Source: Bimastos eiseni (lineage: Eukaryota; Annelida; Clitellata; Crassiclitellata; Lumbricidae). From it: a stretch of DNA of 64,000 nt. The notes beneath the pieces were generated by a model. That model had not been told where the DNA came from, ran no database searches, and was given only the letters and a program-made list of their open reading frames with translations. The translations under genes and the position numbers were made by a program. This document shows positions 44,861 through 57,435 of the stretch, one piece after another. Where the stretch lies: assembly GCA_959347315.1 (NCBI GenBank), contig OY365809.1, positions 8,805,588 through 8,869,587 on the forward strand, read 5' to 3'. The stretch's first letter is position 1. Every line of letters starts with the position of its first letter.

Positions 44861-47800
44861 CTGAAATAGAAAAAACATTGCTTCCTTCGTAATTATGCTG
44901 TCGCTTGAAGATGGTACATAGGAAACTGAGGCAAAATAATGCAGTTATGATGGCAAGCCATGAAGTGTACGATTCGAAATGCAGCGTGTTCATTAGCCAG
45001 AATCTAAAATCACAATACTGTATCTCAAATATCTTTAAAAGTTAATTCGTTAGTAAGTTAGTCGACGTTTTGTCATATAAAATGAACGGCGCTCTGACAA
45101 CATTATTTTATCGAGCCTGAATATTTATAACCTAACCTACCACGAAACAAATCAGATTTCAAGTTGTTTTGGAGCTTTTTCTTCTGACCTCTATCAAGTA
45201 TCTCCGGGTCACGTGAACCCACAGACAAGGCCCCCTCTGGTTTGCTTCTCACTCGCTGCAGGTTATCTTGTGTTTTAAACGGACATGATTACGGGTTTCA
45301 GCAGGCACTTAGATTACAATTAAAATATACAGTCGGCTGATAGTTTGAATTTGCTACAGTATGATAACATCGATTAGTAAGTATTCTCCTTCCACTGTTC
45401 TCTATGTTTGACATCTCTGGCACTGTTCGACCCTGATTCTAGTATTACCCTAGTTGTCAGGGTCACTATCCACTGCTCACGGCCCACCCCACTACATAAT
45501 AGTGTTCCTCGTGTCTTCGTCCAAGAGTATCTTCTATCCACCCTTTACACGCCACCTCATCCGATAGAAAACACTTCCATTGACCACTATCTGTATACAC
45601 AAGCCACACCCAACTTTATGCTTAGCCCTCTTCCAAGCTGTTACACATCCTATTGCACATTACATCCATGTGGTTATTCCAACGTCCTGCTTCAACCCTC
45701 TCTCAGACCGAATTAATAATCCTAGGCCTCACAGATCGTGTAAAAGATCCTCGTTAATAAGCTGCTGGTCTGCACTCAGCTTTAAAGCAGCGATTTAGAA
45801 ATTAAGATTTTACCATTACGATTACGTGGCTATTTAAGAATTCTGAGTTTGAATCAGATTGAATCATTTATTCTGTTTACTTCGACAGTCTATAATCTGA
45901 TAGATGCCGAACCTGAGCCACGTGCACTTAGCGCAAATTGATATGACAAGCATATTCGCTCAGGCGATGACAATAATAATTAAGCCACGTATGGATGAAC
46001 AAGAACCATATTCATATTGAAATTATCCTCAATCGCCGGTGAAGCGTAGCAAATATCTATTTCATTTGCTCTGGTTCTTCTTTAAAATCCCATTGACTGC
46101 CGATAATGCATCAAACAGCATTTCTTTATTTCACAGAAAGGGGCCGTTCACAGATTATATAACGCTCAAGGGGTAGGTGGGCGGGTTCCTGTTTTGTTAG
46201 CGTTATATTGTGTAGGGGGGGAGGGGGGAGGTAGGTTGAAGGTTTTGTTATATAACAAACTTTTTTTCAGCTTATGCTATTTTGTCTGTTTGCCTGTCAA
46301 TTGGAAATTCCATGTACCACGGACCATCATTGTTTTATCGAAGTTCACAATACGTTGTGAACCAAAACCAGCACCATCAGCTGCCACCTGGCGAATTGAT
46401 TTGACGTTCTTACTTATTCTTTAAAAATCCACTTTTAACAATTTGCTGTTTACAATTTTAACAATTTCCTGCGCATAGCTTCAAACGGTCTTAAATTCAA
46501 TTCTGTGTGATTTGTTTTGATTCTGGTTTAAATTAAAATTAATTCACTTGAAGTAATTATTTCGGTAGGTATTATCAAGATGTTTGATTTTATTTTCTAT
46601 AGTGTGTGTAAATAGTTTGTGTTTGCTTAAATACCCAATTGTAGCTGCAGTATACACTCTGCATCATACGCTACTCAATAGATAAAGTTGTACGGCGAAC
46701 CCATCGGTAAATACCTGATAGTGCAATATTAAACCAATCGATTCTGTGTGATACTGTAATCCTCATTTCTAGTGCAAAACAGGAGGGAAACAAGAATGGT
46801 GTTTTTAGATAGGATGAACGTCACTACCATGTATTATCATGCTGTATCAGTAGGCCTACATGTAGACACACGGCGACAACCTTAGACTGCCAATTAGTTA
46901 CCGTAATTAATACAAGTGAATTTAGCGCCATTAAAAGTCCGATTATTAAGCTAATTACGTTCTATAAATTTTAACGTATTTTAATATGGTCTGAACTCTT
47001 TTAAAGGTATGCTGTCTTCATGCTGTACTAGTAAGCTTTATTAATGCACCTTGCATTTCTAGTATTAAACGATTAATGTGCTAATTTGCATAGTCTAGTA
47101 ACTAAATTACAGTACTGACTAACATCATCTAGTCACTATTAAAGCGCTAACTAACATTGTATTGTTATAAAAGTTTCAAATTGTACAATACATTATGCCG
47201 ATTGTATGTCTTTTAATGTGTTTATTGACTGGGGGTAGGTAGCATATTTGTTGTATGATATAGGGGTGGGGGTCACAGCTGCCGTTATATAACATTATTA
47301 GGGGTAGGGGTGGGTCAAAAATTGAGATTTTTGCGTTATATAATATGTGAACGGCCCCAAAGCGTTACCCACCATCATGATAAATGGTAGCTTGTAACTA
47401 TGGAATTCATCAATATAACGAGCTAATTGAGACACTTCACATACATTCGTAGTTAGCTGATGTTAATTAATTAGTAAAGTGTTTTAAATGTATGTGCTAT
47501 AGTGACATACAACACAGCATAACATAACAAAGGTTTGAAAAGGTGAAGAAAACCTGGAAAATACTTATAGCTCAGTTTACCCAGCTTCCTCTTAAAATCT
47601 GTTCTCTGAGACTGTCATCCAAGCCATTCCACGAGTATCTCTCTTGCACTAAAGAATTTTTGCCCTAGGGCTCCTGTCATCTTCTTAAATAACTTATGAC
47701 TATATCCCAGAGTCTTTGGTGCCAATTCAACGAGCCTCTCCCAATGTAGTTTGTCCTTTCCATTGATAATCTTATAGGCTTTGATTAGATTGCCTCTGCG

Positions 47801-50800
47801 CCCTTTGCGCTTCAGTGTTGTTAATCCACATCTTTTCAGCCTTTCTGCATCGCTCAAATCCTTGTAACCACGAATCATTTGTTTTAGGTCTTCTTTGCAC
47901 TTTCTCCTGTTTTTCTATGTCCAGTTTCAGATATGAACTCAACGACTGTATGCAGTATTCCAACTGTGACCGAACCAGTTATTTATACAATTTTAATATT
48001 AAATCCTTTCTGTGTAACCAGTTCTTCTTAATTCTATTAATTTTTTCCCAATTTAATATGAAAACTATGTTGTTTCTCCTCCCATATGCATCACTGAGCA
48101 CTTCTCCAAAGTAAAGCATTACAAATTCAGCCTATTGTTATGAATGAACCGATTACAGCATGGGATAAAATCATATGTAGGCCTAACACTTGAAAGTGCC
48201 TAAATGTTTACAAATCAAGATTTTACAAATTGCCATTAGAGCAGTTGTTTCAAGTTGAAGTAATACATTATTGTATATCACACATCTCACCATTGTAGAC
48301 AAGACGCATTTAAGACTGGTTCGTGAGTTGTATGTAGGTATGTGTTAAGGTTTCTGGTGTGTTGCGTGCGTGCGTGCGTAGGATTTCCATAAACAGGTCA
48401 TTTGCATAAGACCAGTTAATCTTGGATTGGCTGTGTATAATAAGGCAAGAGCCGTTCTCTTCCCAGCATGCCACGGGAGAGGGAGTGTCTCAGCCTTCCA
48501 ATTTCCAATTAGTCTCCTTCGGACGGTGAAATTTCCAATTAAATCCTCCAAGAATTGATGTCACCATTCGGCTGCTGACAAAGACCTCTTCCTATTCCTC
48601 CATCCTGCATTCCCTCTTCCACTTGCTACTCCTCCTACCCCTACGCTACCTCCTCTTACTCATCCCGTTCCTTTCCCCGCCGATCTTCCTCGTCCTCTCC
48701 TCTAAATCCCTCAACTCCACCTCCAACTCCTCCCACCTCGCCTGTCGTTCCTCTTCACCCTAGTTATCCCCTCCTGTTCTCTCTTTTGTTTTCCACTTTC
48801 TTCCGCTGGAAAAGGCCCACTAGATCCTAGATCCGTCTCCGTCGTTACCCTACCCACTCGAGCGTCGTTCATTCCACCCCTATTTTGTTCCCACGGGTCG
48901 TCGGAAATTCACCCCAACGAGAACGTTTGGCGGACAGCGTTAATATCGGACCAGCTGTCGCTACTGTGAGGGGGTGAAGAGCGCGGGTCGTGGTCCGCCC
49001 TAATGACTCGTTTTGACAAGCGAAATGGACGACCGACGCGATATTAGAAATCTCCCCAATTCCATGGAAGTAATCCAGGAATTCCGTCGGATTCTCTCAA
49101 GTATTTCTGTGTCCAGCGTTCGTTTCCTGGTCAAAGGGCACAAAATGGCTTAGACGCAGGGGAGGGGTTCCGCGAGAAATCGGAGTTTGGTGAGGGAAGG
49201 TAAAAATAAGGGAGGGTGCACCGACGTTGGAAATTCGTCTTTGGTAGAGAGGTTGGGATTGAAATTGAAAGGACGAAAATGTGGTTGTAGCCAGTTCAAG
49301 TAAAATTCTTTAGGGCAGAAAATAAAATTAATTCTGTAGAAACTGATTAAAAGTTAAGAGTACCTTCGATACAAAAGAAGGATCAAACGCTAGCTGAAGC
49401 AACATAAATGAAGGTAACATAATATAAAGAAAAAAGAGTTTGCAAGCAAGATACAATGTATACACATGGTAGGTCAATGTTTGACAAATTATTGTAGTGT
49501 AACAGATAAGCCATGGTCAAGTTAGGTCATCGTTAAAGCAGTAACTGGAATGGGTAAGGTGGTACGATGTAATGTAATATATCGGCTGTTTGTGAAAATG
49601 TAAATGAAAAGTCTTCCAAATTCATCATCACCACCTAAAATCTACGTCAGAAAGACAACCTCATTGGACCAGCGCTATATAAAAATCAAGTCCGCAAGAA
49701 ATAGTTTATATTGTATTGTTGCTGTTGTACGTGCTCTATTGCATGGTACTGTATTGCACGGGTTTGCATAGAGTATTGTATTTTTATTATTGTCTTTTCC
49801 GCAGCACTGGCAGTACTATACTACAATGGCTGAAGACAGGCCTGATTATTTTTTCTTCTTATTCCGGATCCGAAATGCGATGCTTTTAGATTCTGGAATC
49901 ACAAAAATGGTAATTCTGATGGGAAAAGGAGATTGGATGAGCGCTCGCAGGAGAAAAAGTGCGAAGAGGCAGATGCAGGATATTACAAACAGAAAGATAG
50001 TATCAACGCCTGAAAGAAAAGCGGCAGATGCACAATAGAGATAGTATCTATGAAAAAGAGACAGAGACAGACAGACGCAGAGAATGGGACAGAGAGGCAG
50101 ATTCAGAGGCAGAGATAGAGAAATACAGAGTTTGAGGGCATCGAGTGAATAAACTCAGCCGAAGGAGACCATCTCGATCTTTGAGCCGTTGCACAGAAGG
50201 CACAACGCGTCGACTGTTCTTTCTATGAATACGTGGTCGGAAAATTCCGGAAATTGTCTTCTCGCCTTGGTTATCTCTAGCATTTTGTCTCTGTCTCTGT
50301 CTGTCCGTCTGTCTCTCTCTTTCACTTATTCAGATTTCTATTCGTTGGTTAGTGTCACTCTTTCTTCCTCTCATCCATCCATCCATCTATCCACCCATCC
50401 ATCCATCTGTTCGCTCGCCCTTCCTTCATTCCTTCTTTAAGTTAATCCCTTATTAATCTTCATTTTTCAGGCAGTTAGCAAGTTCAGGAACAAAGTTTTT
50501 GTTTCTGCGACTTTCTATTCGGTTCAGTTTATGAAGGATCTGGGACACACGAGACTCAAAACCAATCTCAAGAGATAGGTTTCCTTCGGCTGAGTTCATT
50601 CACTCTTTCATTAGCTCAGCGGGCCATACATCAACTTCGGTTCTATATACTTCCAGACTGCGAAACTCGGTTCATTCGACTGCCGTTGCCCGCATGAACT
50701 TTCTGTAGCGCAGTGAATGGCTGGTCTAAAAATTCCGGTGGCCTTGGTAGATGGAAGTGATGTTTTGTGGTTGCCCGAGGTATTTGAGTCGACCTTGCCT

Positions 50801-53800
50801 TACCTCGTTATATAATATTATTGCATTGCTAACTTGGCGAGGGATTCTACAGATACGCTTGCGATGAAACAGCAAAGAATCTACAATTTAGTGGCGTTAG
50901 GTGGGAAGAGCCTCTGACTAGTAATCATGGAAATGCGCTATACGAATGTTCCGAATGTTCCGAATTGATGAGTCACTGGCGATGCTTCTATTCTTTGGTT
51001 TAGAGACAATATCTCACGCAACATCGGCAGATGACGTGGCGTATTTCATGGCGACAGATACATTGGCTACATTGTTCAACTAGCAATATCCGCGTATCCG
51101 ATAAACCTCATCAGCTGCGAGATAATTATTACCACTGCGTAAATAATAAAATGACGATTGAGCGTGGTTTCTGTTTAAAGGTAGCTGTGTCATTATGACG
51201 GTGATTGGCTTCTCCCTCCTCACACATTCAGGCCTTGATCTGACACCACTCGAAAGCAGCAGTGGTGGCACAGATGAATATCCAGTATCGGTCAACAGTT
51301 GTAAACTCTGTCACTATTTGGACTTTGACAGTGCCAGTCCAAAGCCTGGAGAAAGGAGGAGGGGACACCAAATCATCCTCGATATGGAACGGTGTCGTTA
51401 AAAATCAACAGCGTCAACAATTGTATTAGTTAGTGTGCAAGTGTGTTAACTGCCAATCATTGAGACTGGTACCCCAGTGGCACATTTCTAAGTGACGATC
51501 AAACATAACAGATGCCCGAATAAATATCGTCTGTAAAACCGGTTCTTAGTAGATATAACTGAATTTCAGACAGCGTCTAACGACATTTTGTGATTGTGAT
51601 GACTTTCAGCGTCAACGTAGCTCATCCGTTGCATTGTATATAGGCCTACCGATGCAGACATTGAAACTCATGCTTATAAGAGAAGGTCGATGCATATAAA
51701 TGGAGCTGCTACCCTCTTTGTCGACTGTTGCTCAGTCAATCAGCCAATCGTTCCACGGAGAGAGAAACTGTTTATGACAATTTTTAACGCAACCGTGTCA
51801 TGTATGATGTAATTGAATAAGCTTACCTGACGAGTAGTGATATATCTTTCAGCAAGGTCTCTAAGTGGCGCAACTTATACGTTTACATTTACTACATTTT
51901 TGAACTAACACCGTCTTGACGATTGGTTTAATCGATTATGAGTATAGTGCATCTACAGTGTCGCTAAGGGATTTCCTAGGTTAAATAAGAGCAGCCAATG
52001 TAGCTCCAGTAAATAAATCTTTCATCAGGGAATTATAAACACTATCACTTCCGCAGTCATATAATTAATCTAAATTCACCGGTATCTCTACTGTGCTTCC
52101 ATCCACTTTCCCTTTCTCTATCAATCCGTCTAATTCTCTATCTCCCGACATCTACTCTTTGCCCATCCCTCCCTCCCTACATACCTCCTTCCTTCCCTCC
52201 CTCCCTCAATTCCTGTTTCTCCGTTTGCCCTTTTCTTTCCATTCCAATCAATTTTTCAAAGGTTGATCTGACGGTTGACTTCTTTCCGTAATCATCCTGT
52301 GATCCCAGACGCACTTCCTATCTCGACCCGACTCTCTGTATTTCTGTCTGTCTGTCTACCTGTGTGTCTATCTGTGCATCTGTCTATTTGTCTGTCTCTC
52401 AGTCTGTGTATGTAGCCGAAACAGATGCTATTTAATGCACGACCTTACTCGACGTCTTTCTTCGTCATAAAACACTCGCCTGTCATGTGAAATGGAAGCC
52501 GGAAATTTGGAATCCGTTCTTCATCCGGGCCTCATATAGATCTTCGTTTGTGATTCTCGGTCAGAAATTTCGTCTGCTCGATAATGGGCGCCGAACAGGA
52601 AGTCGCCGCTTCCCTCCCTCCGGCCTGCATCGCTTTCCAAGGGACAACTCGAGTCTCGGCGATCAGATCTGAGGTTGTGAGAAGCCTTCCACTTGGTATT
52701 TATGAATAATATCATCAAGCCAAAAATGTCAGCTGCGTCACTATAGTTACGCCCAAAGTCGGTCTATGGGCGTTGCTAAGCAACGTTGCTGTGCCCTGCA
52801 ACGCTGTATATGTAGTCTATATCTAGGTAGAAGAAATCATTATAGGCTACATATGCAACAAAGGCGGATTAGCGGAGTACAAGTCGTCACTCCATAAACT
52901 TGACCTTTCTCGGTCTTTTCTTGTTAATAAAATAACATAATTTTTTTTAATTTATCCCAGCAGTAGAACATGTGAGTAAAATACATTCATTGGTTATTGA
53001 CTGAAGTGGAAGCAATAGGGAACAAAAAGGGACGTAAAGGGACTGATATTTCCGCTTGTCGGGCTAGCGTTTTTTTTAAATACAGTAGGCAGCGGTATAA
53101 TATAAGACAATTTCGATCGATAACCGTAAACTTAACAAAATTTTAGTAGGCCTATAGGCCTATAGTTAAATAGGAGACAATTAGTGCACACGTATTATTC
53201 AAGCGAAATTATTAACAGACGACTTTCAATTTTTATTAAAAATACGAATTGTGGTTGCTTACGATTTAACTTCTAAAATTGTAGCTCACCATCGCTGTTT
53301 AGACACTATTTTGACCAATGAATAATAAGATAGTAGTACGACAGCATGCAAGAAAATAATTGCAATACTTTTTTACTGGATAGTTTTAAATGTCAAGTAA
53401 TAATGGCGTAAAGCATGGTAGTAGCGTCTAGGTCCATCTTCACTCAGCAAAGACTATCAATGTCGAATTTTTGTCGATATATTACAAATATTTACAAATT
53501 ACATTTTAACTTTAGCTCGAGGGTTAATTGAGATTAACAAATTAATTGCTCGTTAAATAGCAACGTCGTCAACTGCAATAATTATATCGTCGATGACCCA
53601 ATATTTGTTTCATTTTCATGCATCGAGTTTTGTTTGCAGACGATTAAGCAGGATTGTTCCAATAATGCCAACAGTGTAATCGTTAAGATACATCGGTTGA
53701 ATTCATTCATGCGCAAAACCGACTCACCTGAGGGACAATTTGTCAGTAATTCAATAAGGCATGCGGTCGGTGGTCAGTCTGACGGTCAGTCTAACGGTCA

Positions 53801-56618
53801 GTTTGACGGTCAGTTTGTTTGACCGTCTATCTATACGTCTATCTCTTAGCACATCTTTCCAAGTTTCTTTGTTTGACTGTCTGTCTGCTTGATTACCTGT
53901 CCGTCTGCAGTGCTGGTTACGTTCAAATTGGTAATCGTACTGATGATCCATATCCAGATATCCATCTGTCCGTCATTCAGTCTTCGCTTCATTAATCAAC
54001 CGTTTCATTCCGGCTCATTTAGACAAACCAATAAAATAATGGACCGACCATTCGTGACAACAGAACGCTTCTCTATCTGTCTGTCTGCCTGTCTGTCTGT
54101 CTGTCTGTCCAGCCATGCATCAGTACATTTATCCATCCCAATATCAGTCAGCATATCCATCCATGAATCCATCCGTCCGTCCGTCCGTCCGTTTGACTGT
54201 CTATTCAATCATTCCTCCATTGATTCATCTCTTCATTCGTCTATTCATCAAAACCATTAATTAATTAATTAATTAATTAATTAATTCATCCATTCATTCA
54301 TTCATTCATTCATTCCCCTCTCTATCCACCCGCCATTCATCCGTTAATTCAATCATTCATTGATAACTAAGGCTCATAGGCCTATGACGTTCCTTTAAGG
54401 TTATTATTAAGGATTGCTGCCGACTCCAGCATCCTTCCATTCATTCATAACTGCATCGGTTATTAGGACAGGTGTGCACCACAGCTGCACACGTGTACTG
54501 TTGCACTATGCTGCTCTTTCAGGCGCTTGAAACGCAACACGTATTAAAGAATTGTTGTATACCGAATTACAGTCCATTGGGCCTTCAGTTCATATTATTA
54601 TTAAAACAAAGCCTATTGTTATTTGTGAAAAACAACTGAGTAACTATGAGTTGTTATAATTCCATCACTGTCTCGCGCTAGTAACGCGTTCTTCTCGTTG
54701 CTTTTGGCTATGAGGCTTCATTTAGTGCAGAGGTGTCAATGATCCCACCTACGGGCCACTTCTGGCCCGCTGACGATGCTTTTACTGGTCCGCGGAACAT
54801 TGTCTATAAAGTCTACATATTTTTAGAAGAAAATCGGTTTCAAGGCTTAGTGAGTGCTATGTGTATTCCTGACTGATAACGCAGATTAAAATTAAGATTT
54901 TAATGACCAGATTGATTTAGTTTTGAAAAAAAACTTATGGAGTCGAGCTCACCAAGCCCCTACCAGATCCCTAACTTGTTTTACTTTGGCATATCAGAAG
55001 TGACTTAGGGCAATGTCTCTGGTCTCCTTTGCCATCAAACTGTAGTCAAATAGAAATCATCAGCGCTATGGGAAAAGACCTTTGTACATCAAAGTGCGGA
55101 TCATATGCAGTTAGTTAAATAAAGAATATAGTTACTTACTTATTGTGTGGCCGGGCCGGGCCTAGGTAAAAGGCAGCGTTAATAGGTTCTTTCGAAAGGT
55201 AATAATAATACTATGAGTAAGCATTTGGGCCTACATTACCTACCAATTGCTCTCATTCGTAAATGAAATAATTTTATTGCATCAAAATTATTCATTTTAA
55301 TCAACGGACCTATAAGTCACTGGGCGTTATAAAACACTGAATCGTTGATAATTTCGCACTGCTAAACTAGAAAATTACCAATACAAAGGGCTGGTTACTC
55401 AGAGCAAGGTTCAGCTCTCGGCTAAGACGCATTTAAAACACCTTTCTCTGGTGCAATATATAGTGCATACCGCTTAATTTAAGTGAAAGTGCATCTTCAT
55501 CGTATACTTGTCAAGAAACTGCTTCTTCAAAATCCAAGCAATTGATGAAGTTATTGAGAAATTGAAAATGTTGACAGAATGATTTTTAAACCAACAGCGT
55601 TTGCGCATCGTCTATGTTGATAGTTAATGAGTTGAGTGAAAGGTGCGGAACTCAATTGCTTTACAAGGTCCCAAACTATAGTCTAGCTGCACTGAATAGG
55701 CCACTATTTCTACTCCAATGACGTAGGTATACTGGGGAATTGAACGTATAGTCATGTATTTCATGCATTTTTATTGCCAATAAATAACATGAGCTTTGAT
55801 CTACCCGTTAGTGAATTAATTTCGCATGTCTTGGCCTCTTGAGAGCAGAATCTGTGGCTGTGGACCAGTAAACCACTAAAATTCCTACTAGAAGATAAGT
55901 CCACGAGACAGAATGAACCCAATCCGTAAGACCTTATGATAGAAGATCAGTTCTTAAGATAGAAGATCAGTCCTTAATATAGAAGATCAGTCCTTAAGAT
56001 AGAAGATCAGTCCTTAGGATAGAAGATCAGTCTCTAAGATAGAAGATCAACCAATAGACCAGAAGACCAGTCCTTAGGACAGAAGACCATCCCGTGAAAC
56101 ACATGATCAGGCGTTAAGATCAGTGCGCATGCGTTACCTGCCATCGTTTGAATGTATCCGGTGTAGCAGGCCAGTCGAGTGGACCATATGTTCGGCAGAC
56201 AGAAGGTGACGAGGGAAGCAAAGCATCCGAGGATTAGGAGGACACATCCGCCGCCGTAGAGGACGCAGGCGATCTGCCAGGCATTGGAAGGCAGATGCGA
56301 CAGGTGGAAGTGACCTCCATGGATAGCGCAGATCTGGAGTGGTCCAGTCGTCTGGTGGTTGACCCCACTGCGGGCGAAGGCAGCGATCGCCCGGGTCCTC
56401 ATGTCTCGGATGCAGTAGTTGTACAGACCGAGACAGTCCTTCGTCTGCGGTTGGATGAACCAGAACGGTTGAGTGAAGCTGAAGGCGCAGCCAGCCGTGA
56501 CCATCATCGACAGCGTAGACCAGAGGATCTTGACGTGGATGGAGACCCGGCCGCAGAGGTGGATGCGACGAGCCGACGAACACACCTCCGAATGCTTACA
56601 GGAACCAGACTCAGACAT
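44640..56618 (-). CDS. LHFPL: LHFPL-family tetraspan membrane protein (two exons)
   Basis: Joined CDS on the minus strand: exon 1 56618-56138, exon 2 44860-44640, 702 nt, 233 residues, a usual size for the family (about 200-240). Four hydrophobic segments at about residues 31-54, 114-142, 153-175 and 198-219 fit the claudin-like LHFPL fold. Family marks: QPFWF at the end of TM1, GLYNYC (residues 64-69) in the first loop with a later Cys97, FPLGLDS after TM3, a second loop with Cys184 and Cys195, and GWAYIL opening TM4. GL(F/Y)xYC and WAYIL resemble the LHFPL3/4/5 (TMHS) branch most; subfamily is uncertain. Known members act as auxiliary subunits (LHFPL5 in hair-cell mechanotransduction, LHFPL4 with GABA-A receptors). 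The role here is inferred only. The gene converges with the AUTS2-like gene. Confidence 0.88.
45410..45800 (+). mobile_element. LINE reverse-transcriptase fragment (L2/CR1-like, mutated active site)
   Basis: Reads PLHNSVPRVFVQEYLLSTLY, TPPHPIENTSIDHYLYTQAT. This lines up with the (PQGSVLGP)LLYTLY...IDHHLYADDTQ core of L2/CR1-type RTs, with the YADD position changed to YTQA, so catalysis is lost. Followed by shifted frames ending near 45800. Antisense within the LHFPL-like intron. Confidence 0.78.
46140..47358. mobile_element. 1.2-kb DNA transposon-like element with terminal inverted repeats
   Basis: Left end GGGGCCGTTCACAG followed by ATTATATAACGC; right end reads on the opposite strand GGGGCCGTTCACAT followed by the same 12 bases, 25 of 26 positions matching. 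G-rich sub-terminal stretches (GGGGTAGG, GTGGGGGT) on both sides also mirror each other. Flanking AAA on both sides could be a 3-bp target duplication but is too short to trust. No transposase ORF, so non-autonomous. Lies in the LHFPL-like intron. Confidence 0.75.
47580..48120 (-). mobile_element. LINE reverse-transcriptase C-terminal fragment
   Basis: On the minus strand: (E)KCSVMHMGGET, LVRSQLEYCIQSLSSYLKLD, IEKQEKVQRRPK, then with a frameshift MIRGYKDLSDAERLKRCGLT, TLKRKGRRGNLIKAYKIING and KLHWERLVELAPKTLGYSHK. This is the familiar C-terminal part of CR1/RTE-like RTs (...LEYCxQxWSPYLKKDIEKLEKVQRRATKMIRG...). One frameshift separates the two halves. It lies in the LHFPL-like intron in the gene's sense orientation. 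Confidence 0.87.
51310..51405 (+). repeat. Dispersed SINE/LINE-tail repeat, copy 4
   Basis: Most complete copy: TTGACAGTGCCAGTCC, AAAGCCTGGAGAAAGGAGGA, GATATGGAACGGTGTCGTTA, AAAAATCAACAG. Lies in the LHFPL-like intron. Confidence 0.75.
52772..52784. promoter_or_regulatory. RFX X-box-like site in LHFPL-like intron
   Basis: GTTGCTAAGCAAC, a perfect palindromic X-box. A second one is upstream of the gene at 61464. Confidence 0.4.
54256..54316. repeat. (TTAA)n(ATTC)n compound microsatellite
   Basis: Eight TTAA units followed by CATTCATTC units. Confidence 0.93.
54728..54840 (+). mobile_element. hAT-type terminus fragment
   Basis: Starts CAGAGGTGTCAATGATCC and contains CGGGCCACTTCTGGCCCGC, resembling the CAGxGGTGTCAA...GGGCCxxxxxTGGCCCGC ends of Charlie-like hAT elements. 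No matching second end found nearby. Confidence 0.45.
55928..56095. repeat. 20-bp tandem repeat next to LHFPL-like exon 1 donor
   Basis: Eight units of AGAAGATCAGTCCTTAAGAT with point variants, ending about 45 bp from the splice donor at 56137. The minus-strand frame continues through it only by chance. Confidence 0.93.
56138..56618 (-). CDS. LHFPL: LHFPL-like gene, exon 1 (start codon, TM1-TM2 and into TM3)
   Basis: 481 nt, 160 codons plus one base, ending ATGGCAG|GTAACG on the minus strand (phase 1). The first ATG of the frame gives MSESGSCKHS, placing about 30 polar residues before TM1, typical of the family; no better downstream Met precedes TM1. The first extracellular loop carries an Arg/Ala-rich insert after GLYNYCIRD. 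A 20-bp tandem array starts about 45 bp inside the intron. Confidence 0.87.
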
Positions 56619-57229
56619 TTCACCGGCTGACTCAATGATTGACTCAATGACTGACTCTATGACTAGCTCAATGACGTATTGACTCAGTTATATTGACTGA
56701 TTCACAGACTCAGTGATAAACCGACTCACAATTAACTCGTTAATTGACTGATTGACAGAGCTGGCGGTGTCTTATTACCGACCTTTGCTGTCTTCCTTCC
56801 GTATTTCTAGTTTTTTTCAAAAGTGTGTCATCGGCAAGATGAATTTTGTTGAGAATCTGTCAATCAGATTCTTCCGGTGACATTTCCACCTGCTTACCTT
56901 GAATTGAAACCCGGATGAACAGGTGGATACGACCAACGTTTTGGCGACTTATCACAGGATAACTTTTGACAATGATTCGAATACAGTGTGCACCAGAATC
57001 CTGAGATCTGCAGTTAAATTATCATTGACATCAGAAAAGTCACGTTTTTACAGCATTGCCAGTTCGATTCGATTTTTGGTTCACGGCAGTTTTATGCGTT
57101 GGAATTTCTTTTTCTCATGTTTCGTTTCGCTTCTTCTGATATTAAAGACTTAAAATCCTTGACGAATATGCAGATGATCCATCGTCACGTGGTTCGTGTT
57201 CCAGTTCATCCAAAGTCGTCTTCTCTTCC

Positions 57230-57435
57230 GCTAGTATTCCATCTCTTCCGTCTATCTCTCGCTGGTCGTTTGCTAACTGCGCAAAGGCCGATGACTAGGT
57301 GGCGCTGCAGCCAATAGCCAATGGCGATCGACGAGACCTGGAGTCACCGCCAGAAGGCGGACCTGCAGCGCCGCCTATCTGCATCACACGCTCCCTCTTA
57401 CGAGACCAGCTGCTGCTGCAGCCAATATAGATAGA
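57230..57435 (-). promoter_or_regulatory. GC-rich candidate promoter of the LHFPL-like gene
   Basis: Lies 0.6-0.8 kb upstream of the LHFPL-like start codon. Holds two adjacent CCAAT motifs (AGCCAATAGCCAATGG, 57309-57324), a third near 57421, and two opposed CTCF-core-like sequences (TGACTAGGTGGCGCT at 57292-57306; AGCGCCGCCTATCTG at 57366-57380). No TATA box picked. Promoter role is inferred from position and composition. Confidence 0.35.

Larger units (their letters stand above)
48121..55927. other. LHFPL-like intron, remaining part
   Basis: No coding exon seen. Holds CT-rich sequence at 48.55-48.75 kb, TCTG/ATCC simple sequence at 50.29-50.43, 52.1-52.4 and 53.77-54.2 kb, one dispersed repeat and a hAT end. 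Exons 1 and 2 already join without any missing residues, so no further exon is needed. Confidence 0.65.

Noticed and set aside
44861..44993. N-terminal extension of the LHFPL-like 44.6-kb frame with its own Met (MNTLHFESYTSW...)
   Set aside because: A perfect acceptor and phase-matched join to exon 1 show that this part is intron.
45580..45798. Frame at 45580 as an independent gene
   Set aside because: It is the frameshifted continuation of the LINE RT fragment at 45.4-45.8 kb.
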